This document shows positions 46,789-55,253 of a stretch of DNA of 64,000 nt, one piece after another; the stretch's first letter is position 1, and every line of letters starts with the position of its first letter. A program made the translations under genes and the position numbers. The DNA comes from Corallococcus silvisoli. Its GTDB lineage: Bacteria; Myxococcota; Myxococcia; Myxococcales; Myxococcaceae. Where the stretch lies: the NCBI RefSeq assembly GCF_009909145.1, contig NZ_JAAAPJ010000006.1, positions 248,001 through 312,000 of the forward strand, read 5' to 3'. The notes under the pieces were generated by a model, which was not told the DNA's origin, did no database searches, and saw only the letters and a program-made list of their open reading frames with translations.

Positions 46789-49683
46789 ATGAGCGACGCC
46801 CCCTCCCGCAAGGACCTCGACACCACCGTCCACCTGCCGCGCACGGAGTTCCCCATGAAGGGGAACCTGGGCCAGCTCGAGCCGCGCCTGCTCGCGTGGT
46901 GGGCGGAGCACGGCGTGTGGAAGCAATTGCTCGCGAAGAACGCGGGCGGTGAGCCCTTCGTGCTGGCGGACGGGCCTCCGTACGCCAACGGCCACCTGCA
47001 CGCCGGGCATGCGCTCAACAAGGTGCTGAAGGACATCGTGGTGAAGTTCCGGAACCTCTCCGGACGCCCCTGTGACTTCATCCCCGGCTGGGACACCCAC
47101 GGCCTGCCCATCGAGCAGGCCGTGGAGAAGCGCCTCAAGGAACAGAAGCTGGACAAGCGCACCCTGTCGCGCGACGCGCTGCTGGAGCGCTGCCGCGAGT
47201 ACGCGCTGGAGTTCGTGGACATCCAGCGCCAGGAGTTCCAGCGGCTCGGCGTCTTCGGCTCGTGGGAGGCGCCCTACCGGACGCTCGACTTCTCCTATGA
47301 AGCGCAGGAGGTGCGCGAGCTGGCCGCGTTCGCGCGCAGGGGCATGTTGTACCGGCGCAAGAAGCCCGTGGCGTGGTGTCTCCAGGACCAGACCGCGCTC
47401 GCCGAGGCGGAGGTGGAGTACGCGGAGCACACGTCTCCGTCCGTGTACGTGGCCTTCGACGCGGGGGCCTCGCTGGCGGATCGGCTGCCGCGGCTCCAGG
47501 GGCAGCGGGTGTCCTTCGTCATCTGGACCACCACGCCCTGGACCCTGCCGGCCAACCTGGCCATCGCGGTGAACCCCACGTTCGAATACGTCTTCTACCG
47601 GCTGGAGGACCGCGTCCTCTGCGTGGCGAAGGACCTGCTGGCGAAGGTGCTGGCGGAGGTGAAGGCGGACGAGCTGGCGGTGAAGCACGTGCAGCTGCCC
47701 ACGGGCGAGGTGTCGTCACCCGCGCTGGTGGACCCCTCGCGCATCGTCGCGTACGTGACGGGCGAGGACCTGGAGCACGTGACGTATCAGCACCCGTTCT
47801 ACGCACGGCAGGGGCGCGTGGTGCTGGGCGAGCACGTCACGCTGGAGGCGGGCACGGGGTTGGTGCACACGGCGCCGGGGCACGGCCAGGAGGACTACGA
47901 GGTCGGCCTCGCGTACGGCCTGGACATCTACAACCCGGTGCGCGCGGACGGCCGCTACGACGACACGGTGGGCGAGGTGCTCGCGGGCAGGCGCGTGTTC
48001 GACGCGAACCCGGTGGTGCTGGACCTGCTGGTGCAGCGGGGGGCGCTGCTCAATGACAAGGCGGACACGGTCACGCACAGCTATCCGCACTGCTGGCGCT
48101 GCCGTCAACCCGTCATCCAGGCGGCGACGTATCAGTGGTTCATCCCCATGGATGCGCCGTTCCAGGGGACGCGGACCTTCCGGCAGGCGGTGCTGGAGCG
48201 GGTGGACACGGTGCGCTGGGTGCCGTCCTGGGGACAGTCGCGCATCCGGGGCATGTTGGAGGGGCGCCCGGACTGGTGCATCAGCCGGCAGCGCAGCTGG
48301 GGCGTGCCCATCCCCATCGCGTACTGCGACGGGTGCGACGACGCGGTGGTGTCTCCCGAGGTGATGGAGCGCGTGGCGGCGGCGGTGGAGAAGGAGGGCG
48401 CGGGCGTGTGGTACCGCACGCCGGTGAAGGACTTCCTCGGAGAGGACTTCCGGTGTCCGCGTTGCGGCGCGGGTGGGTTCCACCGCGAGACGGACATCCT
48501 GGATGTGTGGTTCGACTCGGCGTGCATGGCGTCCGCGGTGCTGGAGAAGCGGCAGCGCGTGCCGGCGGACCTGTTCCTGGAGGGGAGCGACCAGCACCGG
48601 GGCTGGTTCCATTCGTCGCTGCTGGTGTCGGTGGGCACTCGCGACGTGGCGCCCTACAAGGCATGTCTCACGCACGGCTTCGTGGTGGATGGCCAGGGCG
48701 AGAAGATGTCCAAGAGCCGGGGCAACACGGTGGCTCCGGACAAGGTCATCCAGCAGTACGGCGCGGAGGTGCTGCGCCTGTGGGTGGCGGCGAGCGACTA
48801 CCGCAACGACGTGCGCCTGTCGGACGCCATCCTCAAGGGCCTGTCGGAGGGCTACCGGAAGATCCGCAATACCTTGCGCTACGCGCTGGGCAACCTGCAC
48901 GACTTCAACCCCGCGAAGGACGCGGTGGCTGGGGATGCGCTGCCGCCGTTGGACCAGTGGGCGCGTGGACGGCTGGCGCAGGTGGCGGCGCGGGTGCGGC
49001 AGGCGTACGAGGACTACGAGTTCCACCTCGTGTACGCGACGGTGGTGGACTTCTGCGCCAATGACTTGTCAGCCGTGTACTTCGACATCCTGAAGGACCG
49101 GCTCTACACGGCGAAGGCGGATGGGCCCGCGCGCCGGAGTGCGCAGACGGTGTTGCATGAGGTGCTCACGGTGCTGCTGCCGCTGTTGGCTCCGGTGATG
49201 AGCTTCACGGCGGAGGAGGCGTGGCAGCACCTGCCGGGCGAGCGCGCCCAGAGCGTGTTCCTGGCGGGCCTCGCGGAGGCAGGGGCCGCGATGCCGCCGG
49301 AGCTGGAGGCGCGTTACACGAAGCTCTTCGCGGTGAGGAGCGCGGTGCAGGGCGTGCTGGAAGCGGCGCGGCGGGAGAAGCGCATCGGCGCGTCGCTGGA
49401 GGCGCGCGTGGTGCTGACGGCGGGTGGGGCGGTGAAGGAGCTGCTCCAGGCGCACCTCGCGGAGCTGCCCGGGCTGTTCATCGTGAGCCAGGTGGAGGTG
49501 GCGGACACGGCATCCGTCGCGGCGAAGGCGCTGGATGTTTCACAGGTGTTTGGAGAGGGCGCGCCGCTGTCCGCGGAGGTGCTGCCCGCGCTGGGGGCGA
49601 AGTGCCCCCGATGCTGGGTGTACTCGGAAGAGGTGGGGCAGGGCGGGGACGTGTGTCTCAAGTGCCGTGAGGCTTTGCCCTGA
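46789..49683 (+). CDS. ileS: isoleucyl-tRNA synthetase
   Basis: 964 residues, full length. It has the HIGH-type motif GHLHAGHA (about 70), a CP1 editing domain (about 185-400; TTTPWTLPANL split at its start), the catalytic loop with KMSKSRGN (about 640) and a C-terminal zinc ribbon CPRCWVYSEE...CLKC. It charges tRNA-Ile and edits Val. GGGAG precedes ATG 46789. It is 53 bp downstream of the exported operon, so read-through is possible; no T-box is visible. Confidence 0.98.
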   Translation: MSDAPSRKDLDTTVHLPRTEFPMKGNLGQLEPRLLAWWAEHGVWKQLLAKNAGGEPFVLADGPPYANGHLHAGHALNKVLKDIVVKFRNLSGRPCDFIPGWDTHGLPIEQAVEKRLKEQKLDKRTLSRDALLERCREYALEFVDIQRQEFQRLGVFGSWEAPYRTLDFSYEAQEVRELAAFARRGMLYRRKKPVAWCLQDQTALAEAEVEYAEHTSPSVYVAFDAGASLADRLPRLQGQRVSFVIWTTTPWTLPANLAIAVNPTFEYVFYRLEDRVLCVAKDLLAKVLAEVKADELAVKHVQLPTGEVSSPALVDPSRIVAYVTGEDLEHVTYQHPFYARQGRVVLGEHVTLEAGTGLVHTAPGHGQEDYEVGLAYGLDIYNPVRADGRYDDTVGEVLAGRRVFDANPVVLDLLVQRGALLNDKADTVTHSYPHCWRCRQPVIQAATYQWFIPMDAPFQGTRTFRQAVLERVDTVRWVPSWGQSRIRGMLEGRPDWCISRQRSWGVPIPIAYCDGCDDAVVSPEVMERVAAAVEKEGAGVWYRTPVKDFLGEDFRCPRCGAGGFHRETDILDVWFDSACMASAVLEKRQRVPADLFLEGSDQHRGWFHSSLLVSVGTRDVAPYKACLTHGFVVDGQGEKMSKSRGNTVAPDKVIQQYGAEVLRLWVAASDYRNDVRLSDAILKGLSEGYRKIRNTLRYALGNLHDFNPAKDAVAGDALPPLDQWARGRLAQVAARVRQAYEDYEFHLVYATVVDFCANDLSAVYFDILKDRLYTAKADGPARRSAQTVLHEVLTVLLPLLAPVMSFTAEEAWQHLPGERAQSVFLAGLAEAGAAMPPELEARYTKLFAVRSAVQGVLEAARREKRIGASLEARVVLTAGGAVKELLQAHLAELPGLFIVSQVEVADTASVAAKALDVSQVFGEGAPLSAEVLPALGAKCPRCWVYSEEVGQGGDVCLKCREALP

Positions 49684-49698
49684 AGTGAGACATCATTC

Positions 49699-49721
49699 GG
49701 GGCAGGTGGATGTGCTGCCCC
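49699..49721. terminator. ileS / Mut7-C bidirectional hairpin
   Basis: GGGGCAG and CTGCCCC form a perfect 7-bp stem with a 9-nt loop between converging stops. Confidence 0.55.
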
Positions 49722-49725
49722 CTGG

Positions 49726-50490
49726 CTAGGTGTCGGAGGTCTCCAGCCGTCGCAGCGTGTCCACCAGGTTCTGCATGCGTTCGTGGTGCGTGCCGGGCCA
49801 GAAGACGCGCTGGCAGCCGGGGCACTGGCGGAAGTGGGACTGGCGCTCGGCGACACCTTCGGGGATGCGGCCGCGCACCTCCTCCGGCGTGGCGGGAGAC
49901 AGCGGGGCGTTGCACGCGAGGCAGCGCGAGAAGGGCTTCATGCGCGACGTCAGGCCATAGCGCCGCACCACCTCCACCAGCTGGTGCGCCGGGTCGGTGG
50001 CTCGCGGGAAGTAGCCGTGCACGACCTCCGAACGCTTGAGCAGGCCCAGGTCCCGCGTGAGCAACACCCGCGATTCGTCGCGCGACAACCGCGCCAGGAA
50101 GTCGTCCGCGAAGTCGTTGCGCCACAGCGTGTCGAAGCCGAGCATCCGCAGGAAGCCCGAAAGCCTCCCCAGCCCCACGTCCAACACGAAGCGCGGCATC
50201 GCCGGGAGCGGCGGTCCCACGCGCGACTCCGCCGCCACGCGCGACACCCGGACCGTCACCGGATACACGTCGACGCGCGTGTCCGCCTCCACCCGGTGCC
50301 CGAACCCCACCGGCTCGCCGTCCACCAACACCACGTCCACCTCCGGGTGCGGCGGCCCCAGCGACTCGATGAGGTCCTTCACCGACGGGCTCCCCTGCAA
50401 CACCTGCGTGAGCACCTGCCCCCGTCGCTCCGGTGCGAGGAAGTCGTTCAGCGCGCCGTGGAACCGCACCGTGAGCTGTCGTGCTGACAT
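49726..50490 (-). CDS. Mut7-C RNase-fold protein with ubiquitin-like N-terminus
   Basis: 254 residues. About 1-85 form a ubiquitin-like (MoaD/ThiS-type) fold (LTVRFHGALNDFLAPERRG). About 95-180 are the Mut7-C PIN-like RNase domain (FVLDVGLGRLSGFLRMLGF, SRVLLTRDLGLL). The C-terminus has a zinc ribbon (RCLACNAPLS, QCPGCQRVFW). Such proteins are predicted RNases; their RNA is unknown. GAGGAG precedes ATG 50490. It is divergent from the EEP-domain lipoprotein across 241 bp. Confidence 0.9.
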   Translation of the reverse strand: MSARQLTVRFHGALNDFLAPERRGQVLTQVLQGSPSVKDLIESLGPPHPEVDVVLVDGEPVGFGHRVEADTRVDVYPVTVRVSRVAAESRVGPPLPAMPRFVLDVGLGRLSGFLRMLGFDTLWRNDFADDFLARLSRDESRVLLTRDLGLLKRSEVVHGYFPRATDPAHQLVEVVRRYGLTSRMKPFSRCLACNAPLSPATPEEVRGRIPEGVAERQSHFRQCPGCQRVFWPGTHHERMQNLVDTLRRLETSDT

Positions 50491-50628
50491 CCTGGACTCC
50501 TCACGTCTTGCTGCGTCGTGACTGGATTCGTTGATGTCTTCCTTTGAATCCGAGTCTTCCGCAGATACGTGTCGCGGTGGCTCTCGGATTCTTGAAAGGC
50601 AGGGGAAGGATTCCTCACGGACAGTCAG

Positions 50629-50657
50629 GGGACAGCTTCCTTGCAAACTTCTATAAT
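50629..50657 (+). promoter_or_regulatory. sigma70-like promoter (GGGACA-N17-TATAAT)
   Basis: A consensus TATAAT at 50652-50657 with GGGACA at 50629-50634 and 17-bp spacing. It is the clearest promoter in the window. The predicted start is near 50664, giving a leader of about 68 nt. Confidence 0.6.
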
Positions 50658-50731
50658 CACGCGCCAGTCGGCGCGCCGAAGCCGATGGGTCACCCCCTCG
50701 ACACCCTCGGAAGCAAGGATTCAGGCCCTGT

Positions 50732-51976
50732 ATGTCCATGAAGCTCCCCCCGTTCCTCCGCCCACTCGTGGCGCTGGGGTTCCTGGCCCTCGCTTGTGGC
50801 CCGGGTGATGAGCCCACGCCTCCGTCGGATTCGGGGACCTCCGCTGATGCGGGCACCCGGAGCGACGCGGGCCCCACCGTGGATGGGGGTATCACCGAGG
50901 ATGCTGGCTCCGACGCGGGCCCCATCGTCGATGCTGGCGAGCCCGTGGACTCGGACGACGCGGGCACTCCCGTTGATGCCGGATCCGACGTGGACGCTGG
51001 CTCCGACGTGGATGCCGGCTCGACGGTCGACGCGGGCACGGACGCCGGCTCGACGGTCGATGCGGGTACGGACGCTGGCTCGACGACGGACGCGGGCACG
51101 GACGCCGGCTCGACGGTCGACGCGGGCACGGACGCTGGCTCGACGACGGACGCGGGCACGGACGCCGGTTCGGGCTCCGACGGTGGCTACACGCAGATCC
51201 GCCTGATGGCGGCCAACCTCTCCAGCGGCAACGGCCAGAACTACGACCCCGGCCACGGCATCCGGCTGATGCAGGGCGTGAAGCCCGACGTCGTGATGAT
51301 CCAGGAGTTCAACTACAAGTCGAACTCCGCCGCGGACATCCGGAGCATGGTCGACACCACCTTCGGCCCGGGCTTCTACTACTACCGCGAGGGCGGCGCG
51401 CAGATCCCCAACGGCGTCATCAGCCGCTACCCCATCATCGAGTCGGGTGAGTGGGACGACCCCAAGGTCGCCAACCGCGACTTCGCCTGGGCGCGCATCG
51501 ACATCCCGGGGCCGCGTGACCTCTGGGTGGTCAGCGTGCACCTGCTCACCACCAGCTCCGGCAACCGCTCCGCGGAGGCCACCAGCCTGGTGAGCTACAT
51601 CAAGTCGAACATCCCGGAGAACGACTACCTGGCCATCGGCGGTGACTTCAACACCGACAGCCGCTCCGAGGCCTGCCTCACCACCTTCAAGCAGGTGGTC
51701 GACACGGCCGGCCCGCACCCCGCGGACAAGAACGGCAAGGACGGCACCAACGCGTCCCGCAGCAAGCCCTACGACCACGTGCTGGTGGACAGCGACCTGC
51801 GCCCGTTCCAGGTGGCCACCGTCGTCGGCACCAGCACCTTCGCCAACGGCCTGGTGCTCGACAGCCGCGTCTACACGCCCATCTCGGACATCGCCCCGGC
51901 GATGAACACCGACAGCGGCGCCGCCAGCATGCAGCACATGGGCGTCGTGAAGACGTTCCTCACGCCCAACTTCTAG
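50732..51976 (+). CDS. lipoprotein with DAG-repeat linker and endonuclease/exonuclease/phosphatase domain
   Basis: 414 residues. The lipobox is LALAC. About 25-145 are an Asp/Ala/Gly/Thr-rich linker (GSTVDAGTDA repeats), built from five 30-bp DNA units. About 150-414 form an EEP domain: MAANLSSGNG, VVMIQEFN, ISRYPIIES, WVVSVHLL, IGGDFNTD and KPYDHVLVD supply the metal and catalytic residues. Family members are DNases, sphingomyelinases or phosphatases; which one cannot be told. Surface-anchored on an extended stalk, it would act on external substrates. ATG 50732 (or 50738) follows AAGGA. Confidence 0.88.
   Translation: MSMKLPPFLRPLVALGFLALACGPGDEPTPPSDSGTSADAGTRSDAGPTVDGGITEDAGSDAGPIVDAGEPVDSDDAGTPVDAGSDVDAGSDVDAGSTVDAGTDAGSTVDAGTDAGSTTDAGTDAGSTVDAGTDAGSTTDAGTDAGSGSDGGYTQIRLMAANLSSGNGQNYDPGHGIRLMQGVKPDVVMIQEFNYKSNSAADIRSMVDTTFGPGFYYYREGGAQIPNGVISRYPIIESGEWDDPKVANRDFAWARIDIPGPRDLWVVSVHLLTTSSGNRSAEATSLVSYIKSNIPENDYLAIGGDFNTDSRSEACLTTFKQVVDTAGPHPADKNGKDGTNASRSKPYDHVLVDSDLRPFQVATVVGTSTFANGLVLDSRVYTPISDIAPAMNTDSGAASMQHMGVVKTFLTPNF
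51017..51166. repeat. five tandem 30-bp repeats coding for GSTVDAGTDA
   Basis: Five in-frame units of 30 bp each. Units 3 and 5 are identical and carry ACGACGG where the others have ACGGTCG, giving a partial 60-bp higher order. Likely length-variable. Confidence 0.9.
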
Positions 51977-51993
51977 TCGGCGTGAACATGGCT

Positions 51994-52030
51994 CGGGCCG
52001 GTCATCGGGGGCTCCCCGGTGTCCGGCCCG
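51994..52030. terminator. bidirectional terminator hairpin
   Basis: CGGGCCGG/CCGGCCCG outer stem and CGGGG/CCCCG inner stem, with TGTCTTTT following on the plus strand. It lies between the EEP gene and the DUF1279 gene, which converge. Confidence 0.65.
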
Positions 52031-52037
52031 TGTCTTT

Positions 52038-52412
52038 TCAGAAGCTCCACTTGTGCTTGTTCTTCGCGATGAAGCGCCCCACCGGCGGGATGCGCGCGAT
52101 GAGCGGCGTCAGCACGAACACCGCCGCCAGCCTCAGCGGCTTCACCGCCTGCGAGGCCAGATAGGCCGCGCCCCACGCGCCCGCCTGCGCCCCCGTGCCC
52201 TGGGGCTGGAAGCCGGCCCGGATGGCCGCCCAGAAGCCCACGATGACCAGGCCGAAGATGAGGTAGTTCACCGCGATGGCCAGCGGGCCGTAGTCCACCA
52301 ACAGCGCCTTGAAGCGCGCCATCAGCGAGGGCTTCGTCGCCGGCGGCGCGGTGGTTCCGGGTGGGGCAATGTCGGGAGCGGAGGGTTTCACGTCGGGCTC
52401 AACAGGCGCCAT
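52038..52412 (-). CDS. DUF1279-domain membrane protein
   Basis: 124 residues. A disordered Pro/Ala-rich N-terminus (about 30) is followed by FKALLVDYGPLAIAVNYLIF, the DUF1279 signature helix, and a second helix near 80 (LRLAAVFVLTPLIARIPPVG). DUF1279 is shared with the mitochondrial FAM210 proteins; its bacterial role is unknown. No ribosome site is obvious. It is divergent from lspA across 120 bp. Confidence 0.8.
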   Translation of the reverse strand: MAPVEPDVKPSAPDIAPPGTTAPPATKPSLMARFKALLVDYGPLAIAVNYLIFGLVIVGFWAAIRAGFQPQGTGAQAGAWGAAYLASQAVKPLRLAAVFVLTPLIARIPPVGRFIAKNKHKWSF

Positions 52413-52532
52413 GGGCGCACCATGCCCGAAACGCGCGACCTCCGGGAGGGAGGAGGCGAGCGAGCTGGTGGACTCTGGACCGTGTCCGGGTTGTCAGGGC
52501 TCCCAGGGGCGCGATAGAGGTCGGGGCACCGC

Positions 52533-53150
52533 ATGAAAGCCTCCCTCCGCCTCCTCCTCGTCGTGGTCCTCGCCGTGCTGGCGGCGGATCAGGTGACCAA
52601 GTACCTGGCCGTGTCGCGGCTGACGGAAGCCCTGGATGGCCGCAGCGGCATGTCGCGCGTCGCGGGCTTCCTCAGCGAGCGCAACCTGGACAACGACCCG
52701 CCCACGGAGGGCGTGTTCCGCAAGAACACCCGGCCGTACCGCTTCATCGAGGACTACTGGCACTTCCGCTACGTGGAGAACCCGGGCGCGGCGTGGGGCA
52801 TGTTCTCCAACCTGCCGGACACCGCGCGCAAGGCGTTCTTCCACGTGGTGAGCCTGGCGGCGCTGGCGTTCATCCTGGCGCTGTACCGACGCACGGACGC
52901 GTCCCAGCGGCTGGTGCGCGTGGCGCTGGCGCTCATCACCGGCGGCGCGCTGGGCAACTTCGTGGACCGGCTCATCCGGGGCTACGTCATCGACTTCATC
53001 GACTGGCACTGGCGCAACCAGCCGGGCATGCGCTGGCCCACGTTCAACGTGGCGGACGCGGCCATCTGCGTGGGCGTGGCGCTGATGCTGCTGGACTCCG
53101 TGCGCCGGCCGGCCCCGGTGTCCACTCCGCCGCTCGTCCAGAATCCCTAG
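52533..53150 (+). CDS. lspA: lipoprotein signal peptidase (copy 1)
   Basis: 205 residues with four TM helices. The catalytic Asp pair is in GNFVDRLIRG and FNVADAAICVG; the early LAADQVTKYLA and the VENPGAAWGMF loop are family marks. It cleaves the signal peptide of diacylglyceryl-modified prolipoproteins. Both catalytic residues are present. It heads an lspA-lspA-lgt cluster, and a substantial insert (about 35-75) between TM1 and TM2 is longer than in E. coli. A TAGAGG hexamer lies 12 nt before ATG 52533. Confidence 0.95.
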   Translation: MKASLRLLLVVVLAVLAADQVTKYLAVSRLTEALDGRSGMSRVAGFLSERNLDNDPPTEGVFRKNTRPYRFIEDYWHFRYVENPGAAWGMFSNLPDTARKAFFHVVSLAALAFILALYRRTDASQRLVRVALALITGGALGNFVDRLIRGYVIDFIDWHWRNQPGMRWPTFNVADAAICVGVALMLLDSVRRPAPVSTPPLVQNP

Positions 53151-53184
53151 CACCCGCGTCCGTGACGCGCCGGGAGGGGGCGGA

Positions 53185-53190
53185 TATAAG
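53185..53190 (+). promoter_or_regulatory. -10-like TATAAG before the second lspA
   Basis: TATAAG ends 8 nt before GTG 53199, with only CCCTCTTC between and no ribosome site. The second lspA may have its own leaderless promoter. Confidence 0.45.
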
Positions 53191-53198
53191 CCCTCTTC

Positions 53199-53807
53199 GT
53201 GCCGCGCAAATACGCCATCCTCCTCGCCCTCACCCTGGGCGTCATCGTGCTCGACCAGTGGACGAAGTACCTGGTCGTGCGCGACCTCACCACCCGCTTC
53301 GACGGGACCACCACGCTGGGCCAGCGGCTGGGCGCCCTGTACACGCCCGCGGAAGAGGTGGGCCGCAACGGCCTGCACTTCCAGCCCCGCACGCACGTGG
53401 AGGTGGTGGAGGACTTCTTCCGCCTCCGCTACGCGGAGAACCCGGGCGCCGCGTGGGGCATGTTCCGCGACCTGCCGCCCAACGTGCGCGGCCCGCTCTT
53501 CAACGTCGTGATGCTGGGGGCGGTGGTGCTCATCGTCTTCTACTTCCGGAAGCTGACCGGCACGGACCCCGCGGAGGTGTGGGCGCTGTGGGGCCTGCCG
53601 CTGGTGCTGGGCGGCGCGCTGGGCAACTTCATCGACCGCGTGACGCGGGCCTTCGTCATCGATTTCCTGGAGGCCCACTGGTACGACAAGGCCGCCTGGC
53701 CGTCGTTCAACGTCGCGGACGCGGCCATCTGCATCGGCGTGGGCATGCTCGTGGTGGACGGCTTCGTGCGCAAGGAGAAGCCCGCCTCCGCGCCCGCCAA
53801 GGCCTGA
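53199..53807 (+). CDS. lspA: lipoprotein signal peptidase (copy 2)
   Basis: 202 residues from GTG 53199. A paralogue of the gene just upstream, separated by 48 bp. It keeps VLDQWTKYLV, AENPGAAWGMF, GNFIDRVTRA and FNVADAAICIG, so both catalytic Asp are intact. The two copies share the long TM1-TM2 insert but differ widely elsewhere, so this is an old duplication. Extra lspA copies are known in myxobacteria, where one protects against the antibiotic myxovirescin, so a resistance or specialised role is possible. Confidence 0.95.
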   Translation: MPRKYAILLALTLGVIVLDQWTKYLVVRDLTTRFDGTTTLGQRLGALYTPAEEVGRNGLHFQPRTHVEVVEDFFRLRYAENPGAAWGMFRDLPPNVRGPLFNVVMLGAVVLIVFYFRKLTGTDPAEVWALWGLPLVLGGALGNFIDRVTRAFVIDFLEAHWYDKAAWPSFNVADAAICIGVGMLVVDGFVRKEKPASAPAKA

Positions 53808-53912
53808 GCGTCCCCTCGCCGGGAACGCGCCGCTGAAGTCCGGCCGGGAATGTCGCCCCCGGCCGCTCCGGTTGTCCCCGCCGCTCGTCCGGGCCGCCCC
53901 TCCGAGGTCCCC

Positions 53913-55214
53913 ATGCTCCCCGTCCTGTTGCGCCTCACCTTCACCAGCCTGTGGACGCAGCTGCTGCTGTACGCCGTCGCGGTGGGCGTCGTGGCCTCCG
54001 TCGCCGTCAACGGTTGGAGGGGCACGCTGGGGCCGGTGGATCCAAAGTCCGGCAAGGAGGCGCCCGCGTCGTCCCAGGACAAGCTCCTGCGCGCGGTGGG
54101 GTTCGCGGGGGTGGGCGGCTTCCTCGCGTACTTCGGACTCAAGTACGCGCTGCCCGCGGACGCGTTCCCCGGTGGCAGGGGCGAGGGCATCCCGCTGCAC
54201 ACCTACGGCGTGCTCCTGGCCACGGGCTTCGTCACCGCGGTGGCGGTGGCGGGCCGGCTGGCGCAGGACGAGTGGCGCCGGGTGACGCACGTGGAGGGCC
54301 AGGGCTGGGTGGACACGGAGGGCCCGAAGCGGCGCGAGCAGGTGATGGACATGGCGTTCTGGGTCCTCGTGGGTGGACTCGTGGGCAGCCGCCTGCTGTT
54401 CGTGCTGGTGAACTGGCGGGACTACGCGGACGACTGGACGCAGGCCTTCTCCCTGGGCGGCGGGCTGGTGTTCTACGGCGGCCTCATCGGCGCGGGGCTG
54501 GCGGCGTTCCTCTTCGCGCGCAGGCACGGGCTGGACTTCCTGCGGCTGGCGGACGTGTGCATCCCCACCGTGTCGCTGGGGCAGTGCCTGGGGCGCCTGG
54601 GGTGCTTCTCCGCGGGGTGCTGCTGGGGGGACATGGCGGGGAGCCACTCGGCCACGGGCGTCACCTTCCCGGGCTCCCGGCTGGCCCTGGACCTGTTCGG
54701 CCAGCCCGGGGGCGCGTCCAGCCTGGCGTATGGCTCGCAGGCGGGGGACAGCCGCTTCGTCGTGGAGGCCACCGGTGAGGTGCTCCACCACGCGGCGCCG
54801 GGCGCGGTGCGCATCTCCGACTGGGTGGTCCAGCACGGCACCACCCTGCCGGTGTACCCCACGCAGCTCTTCGAGTCGGTGGGGCAGCTGGTGCTCTTCG
54901 TGGCGCTCCTGTACGCGCGCCGCTACCGCCGCTTCCACGGGCACATCTTCGCCCTCTGGCTGATGGCCTACGCCGTCCTGCGCACCTCGGTGGAGCTGTT
55001 CCGGGGCGACCTGGAGCGCGGCACCCTGCACGGCCTGCTGGAGTCGCTGGGCGCCCACGGGCTGGCGGGCGCGGTGCCCCTGGAGGCCTGGTACAACGTG
55101 TCCACCAGCCAGTTCATCTCCCTGTGTATGTTTACGTTCGGTGCGGTGCTGCTGGCGCGCCACCGACCGGCGGGTGAGGGGGCTGCCCTGGGGTCCACAC
55201 CCTCGGCGGCCTGA
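53913..55214 (+). CDS. lgt: prolipoprotein diacylglyceryl transferase
   Basis: 433 residues with about seven TM helices. Signature GQCLGRLGCFSAGCCWGD, the loop with PVYPTQLFES and the C-terminal FALWLMAYAVLRTSVELFRG. It attaches diacylglycerol to the lipobox Cys, the step before LspA cleavage, so the genes work in sequence. It is larger than usual: an extra domain-like stretch (about 20-150) precedes the core. ATG 53913 has GAGG 5 nt upstream; ATG 53850 would add 21 Pro/Ala-rich residues. Confidence 0.94.
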   Translation: MLPVLLRLTFTSLWTQLLLYAVAVGVVASVAVNGWRGTLGPVDPKSGKEAPASSQDKLLRAVGFAGVGGFLAYFGLKYALPADAFPGGRGEGIPLHTYGVLLATGFVTAVAVAGRLAQDEWRRVTHVEGQGWVDTEGPKRREQVMDMAFWVLVGGLVGSRLLFVLVNWRDYADDWTQAFSLGGGLVFYGGLIGAGLAAFLFARRHGLDFLRLADVCIPTVSLGQCLGRLGCFSAGCCWGDMAGSHSATGVTFPGSRLALDLFGQPGGASSLAYGSQAGDSRFVVEATGEVLHHAAPGAVRISDWVVQHGTTLPVYPTQLFESVGQLVLFVALLYARRYRRFHGHIFALWLMAYAVLRTSVELFRGDLERGTLHGLLESLGAHGLAGAVPLEAWYNVSTSQFISLCMFTFGAVLLARHRPAGEGAALGSTPSAA

Positions 55215-55253
55215 GGTTGCGAGCCGCGCCCGGGTTGGGGACACTCCGGGGAC

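Noticed and set aside
51017..51166. CRISPR array
   Set aside because: Repeats are contiguous, in frame and lie inside a coding region, without spacers.
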